Positions 6,153 through 7,591 of a DNA stretch of 7,591 nucleotides are shown one piece after another (within the stretch, counting starts at the first letter, position 1; every line of letters begins with the position of its first letter). The notes under the pieces are model-generated. The model was not told where the DNA came from, did no database searches, and saw only the letters and a list, made by a program, of their open reading frames with translations. The stretch covers positions 1 to 7,591 of the forward strand of contig CAJUQU010000187.1 of the NCBI GenBank assembly GCA_910588595.1, written 5' to 3'. The stretch comes from an uncultured Lachnospiraceae bacterium (GTDB taxonomy: Bacteria; Bacillota_A; Clostridia; Lachnospirales; Lachnospiraceae). The position numbers and the translations under genes are program-made.

Positions 6153-6737
6153 TTATGGCCTCATGTAGGTTAACACTGCTTCAACGCCATACAGCATGGT
6201 ACTCAGTCCATCCTGATATTTGTAATTCGTATTCGCCGCCAACATACTGCCGATCCCTGTCGTGATGAGCCAGATATTCCCTGCAGCCTTGCCGCTGTCC
6301 GTCTCTGAACTTACATCACCTTTCGTTTTCCCATCTTCGATCAGATCCGCCAATGCCTGAAGGAACTCATTCTGCACACCTTTATCCGTCACTCTATAGA
6401 GTGCAGCATAGTGCTGAAAATAGGCATTTTTGTCATATATGTATGCAAATGCAGCCTTGAGTAGCGCTATGAAGTTGTCATAAAAGGCAGCATGTGGATT
6501 CACGGCAGTTCTCGCTTTTGCCACAAGCTCCTCATTGCACCGCTGTGCCACGATCATATTGATCTCGTCAATGTCGCGAAACCTGTTGTAGATCACTCTC
6601 CGGTCGCAGCACAGCTCCCGGCAGAGCCTGGTGACAGTCAGCGAATCCGCCCCTTCCCGGCAGCCAATATTCACTGCTAGATCAACAATCCGTTTGCTAG
6701 TTTCATCTTCAATCCGTTTTCCTTTCGAGAACGCCAT
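6153..6737 (-). CDS. TetR/AcrR-family transcriptional regulator
   Basis: This 194-residue protein has a TetR-like N-terminal DNA-binding domain: helix 1 around residues 13-28 (SKRIVDLAVNIGCREG) and the helix-turn-helix LTVTRLCRELCCDRRVIYNRF at about 33-53, ending in the family-typical YxxF. The remainder (about 60-194) is a helical ligand-binding and dimerisation domain too variable to suggest an inducer. An open frame extends eight residues further up to 6761, with in-frame ATGs at 6761, 6755 and 6743. I chose 6737 because GGGGTGA precedes it at suitable distance and no site precedes 6761; this is not certain. The gene has its own candidate promoter (6819-6847), a nested dyad in the leader and its own terminator. 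It lies downstream of an ABC exporter gene and upstream of the reductase; regulating the exporter is the most common arrangement, but nothing here proves the target. Confidence 0.87.
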   Translation of the reverse strand: MAFSKGKRIEDETSKRIVDLAVNIGCREGADSLTVTRLCRELCCDRRVIYNRFRDIDEINMIVAQRCNEELVAKARTAVNPHAAFYDNFIALLKAAFAYIYDKNAYFQHYAALYRVTDKGVQNEFLQALADLIEDGKTKGDVSSETDSGKAAGNIWLITTGIGSMLAANTNYKYQDGLSTMLYGVEAVLTYMRP

Positions 6738-6755
6738 ATTCATCACCCCATTCAT

Positions 6756-6796
6756 ACTCATAGCATTTCAGCTTTGACCAAAGTTAATTGATGAGT
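6756..6796. promoter_or_regulatory. Nested dyad in the TetR leader, possible operator
   Basis: Two inverted repeats share nearly the same centre. The inner one is CTTTG-AC-CAAAG (6772-6783). The outer one is ACTCAT (6756-6761) with ATGAGT (6791-6796). They lie between the predicted transcription start and the chosen start codon. TetR-type regulators usually bind dyads next to their own promoter, so an autoregulatory operator is possible; an RNA hairpin in the leader is the alternative. Confidence 0.35.
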
Positions 6797-6818
6797 TATT
6801 TTATAGTTCCTTGCATTT

Positions 6819-6847
6819 ATCTTATCAGTTTTAACGAAAGATAGCAA
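6819..6847 (-). promoter_or_regulatory. Candidate promoter of the TetR gene
   Basis: On the minus strand TTGCTA (6847-6842, four of six matches) is followed after 17 bases by TAAGAT (6824-6819, four of six), with TGA immediately before the -10 box giving an extended -10 signature. Transcription would begin near 6812, leaving a leader of about 75 bases that contains the nested dyad. Confidence 0.45.
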
Positions 6848-6867
6848 GAAATCCGCATAAAATTTTG

Positions 6868-6911
6868 TCAAAAATATGGCTTTGGAAAATAGAGATCCAT
6901 CTCCCAAAGCC
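6868..6911 (-). terminator. Intrinsic terminator of the ABC exporter gene
   Basis: On the minus strand GGCTTTGG (6911-6904) pairs with CCAAAGCC (6885-6878), followed by ATATTTTTG. The loop holds a second short hairpin, GAGAT-GG-ATCTC. It begins 19 bases after the stop codon of the exporter gene and separates it from the TetR promoter. Confidence 0.8.
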
Positions 6912-6930
6912 TTTTCTGACAAATAAAATA

Positions 6931-7591
6931 TTAGTTCGCCGCGATCGCATTTCCTGTGTAAAGCTGATAGTATTTCCCCTGCGCCTCGATCAGCTCATCG
7001 TGCGTGCCGCGCTCGATGATCCTGCCCTGCTCGAGTACCATGATGCAGTCGCTGTTCTTGACTGTTGACAGCCTGTGGGCGATCACAAATGTCGTCCTGC
7101 CCTTCATCAGCTTATCCATGCCGTCCTGCACGATCTTCTCGGTGCGCGTGTCGATCGAGCTCGTCGCCTCATCGAGGATCAGTGCGGGCGGGTCGGCGAT
7201 CGCCGCCCTCGCTATGGCGAGCAGCTGGCGCTGCCCCTGGCTCAGGTTCGCCCCGTCACCCGTCAGCAGCGTATTGTAGCCGTCCGGCAGCTTTTCGATA
7301 AATTCATGCGCATTGGCAAGCTTTGCCGCTGCGATGACCTCCGCATCCGTGGCGTCAAGTTTTCCGTACCGGATGTTCTCCATCACCGTGGCTGTAAACA
7401 AATGTGTATCCTGCAGCACGATGCCGAGCGAACGGCGCAGATCGGCTTTCTTGATCTTGTTGACATTGATGTTGTCATATCGTATCTTTCCGTCCTGGAT
7501 ATCGTAAAAACGGTTGATCAGATTGGTGATCGTCGTCTTGCCCGCGCCTGTGGAGCCGACGAACGCGATCTTCTGCCCCGGCTCCGCAAAC
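6931..7591 (-). CDS. ABC exporter half-transporter, ATP-binding domain (5' end beyond the window)
   Basis: The minus-strand frame is open from the right edge to the stop at 6931 and gives the last 219 residues of the protein; the first methionine-like codon inside (GTG at 7419) is internal, not the start. All nucleotide-binding elements are present: Walker A GSTGAGKTT (12-20), the Q-loop glutamine at 60 in IVLQDT, the signature LSQGQ (116-120), Walker B ALILDE with catalytic Glu141, the D-loop SSID and the switch His172 in IAHRLST. The run of motifs closely resembles the catalytically competent TM288 half of the heterodimeric TM287/TM288 exporter and multidrug-type exporters of the same fold. 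The membrane domain should lie upstream outside the window. A partner half with a degenerate ATP site would be expected next to it. Substrate cannot be inferred; drug or lipid export is typical. The downstream TetR gene may control it. Confidence 0.94.
   Translation of the reverse strand, partial: FAEPGQKIAFVGSTGAGKTTITNLINRFYDIQDGKIRYDNINVNKIKKADLRRSLGIVLQDTHLFTATVMENIRYGKLDATDAEVIAAAKLANAHEFIEKLPDGYNTLLTGDGANLSQGQRQLLAIARAAIADPPALILDEATSSIDTRTEKIVQDGMDKLMKGRTTFVIAHRLSTVKNSDCIMVLEQGRIIERGTHDELIEAQGKYYQLYTGNAIAAN

Noticed and set aside
5710..6265. Overlapping plus-strand open frames spanning the reductase start and the TetR end
   Set aside because: Several competing frames cross two well supported minus-strand genes and a terminator; their Ser, Pro, His and Leu-rich translations are typical of antisense reading.

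Overview
The window looks like chromosomal DNA of a Gram-positive anaerobe of the class Clostridia, most likely a Lachnospiraceae member. The reasons are the AGGAGG-type ribosome binding sites, moderate GC with AT-rich intergenic gaps, the HisRS type (ending in an RMNKNKKFQKEQL-like segment I associate with Lachnospiraceae), a cytoplasmic GH13 neopullulanase-type enzyme and a ferredoxin-tailed aldo/keto reductase. I cannot name the genus. Almost every gene is on the minus strand; only the small comFB-like gene (320-589) reads forward.

Layout from left to right. Positions 1-61 hold the probable start of a minus-strand gene running off the left edge, with its own candidate promoter at 137-166. 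The rest of 62-319 is an AT-rich divergent intergenic region that also carries the likely comFB promoter. comFB ends in a strong intrinsic terminator whose U-tract is also the last codons of the convergent gene nth. The next transcription unit, read right to left, starts at an extended -10 promoter (2934-2962). It contains an 82-residue protein of unknown function, hisS (histidyl-tRNA synthetase) and nth (endonuclease III); hisS and nth overlap by ATGA. Upstream of that lie a GH13 alpha-glucan hydrolase gene with its own terminator (2981-3027) and an aldo/keto reductase gene with two Fe-S cysteine clusters. The 101-base gap between these two contains a CcpA cre-like element and no visible terminator. 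A TetR-type regulator follows, with terminator, candidate promoter and a nested dyad in its leader. At the right edge is the ATP-binding half of a type IV ABC exporter, cut by the window end and closed by its own terminator.

Functionally this is mostly ordinary chromosome: a translation and DNA-repair unit, a carbohydrate and redox pair probably under carbon catabolite control, and a regulator next to a multidrug-type exporter. I found no mobile elements, CRISPR arrays, rRNA or tRNA genes. The least explained items are the conserved-looking 82-residue protein ahead of hisS, the stand-alone ComFB protein (a family recently linked to cyclic dinucleotide binding), the cre-like site and the nested dyad in front of the TetR gene.
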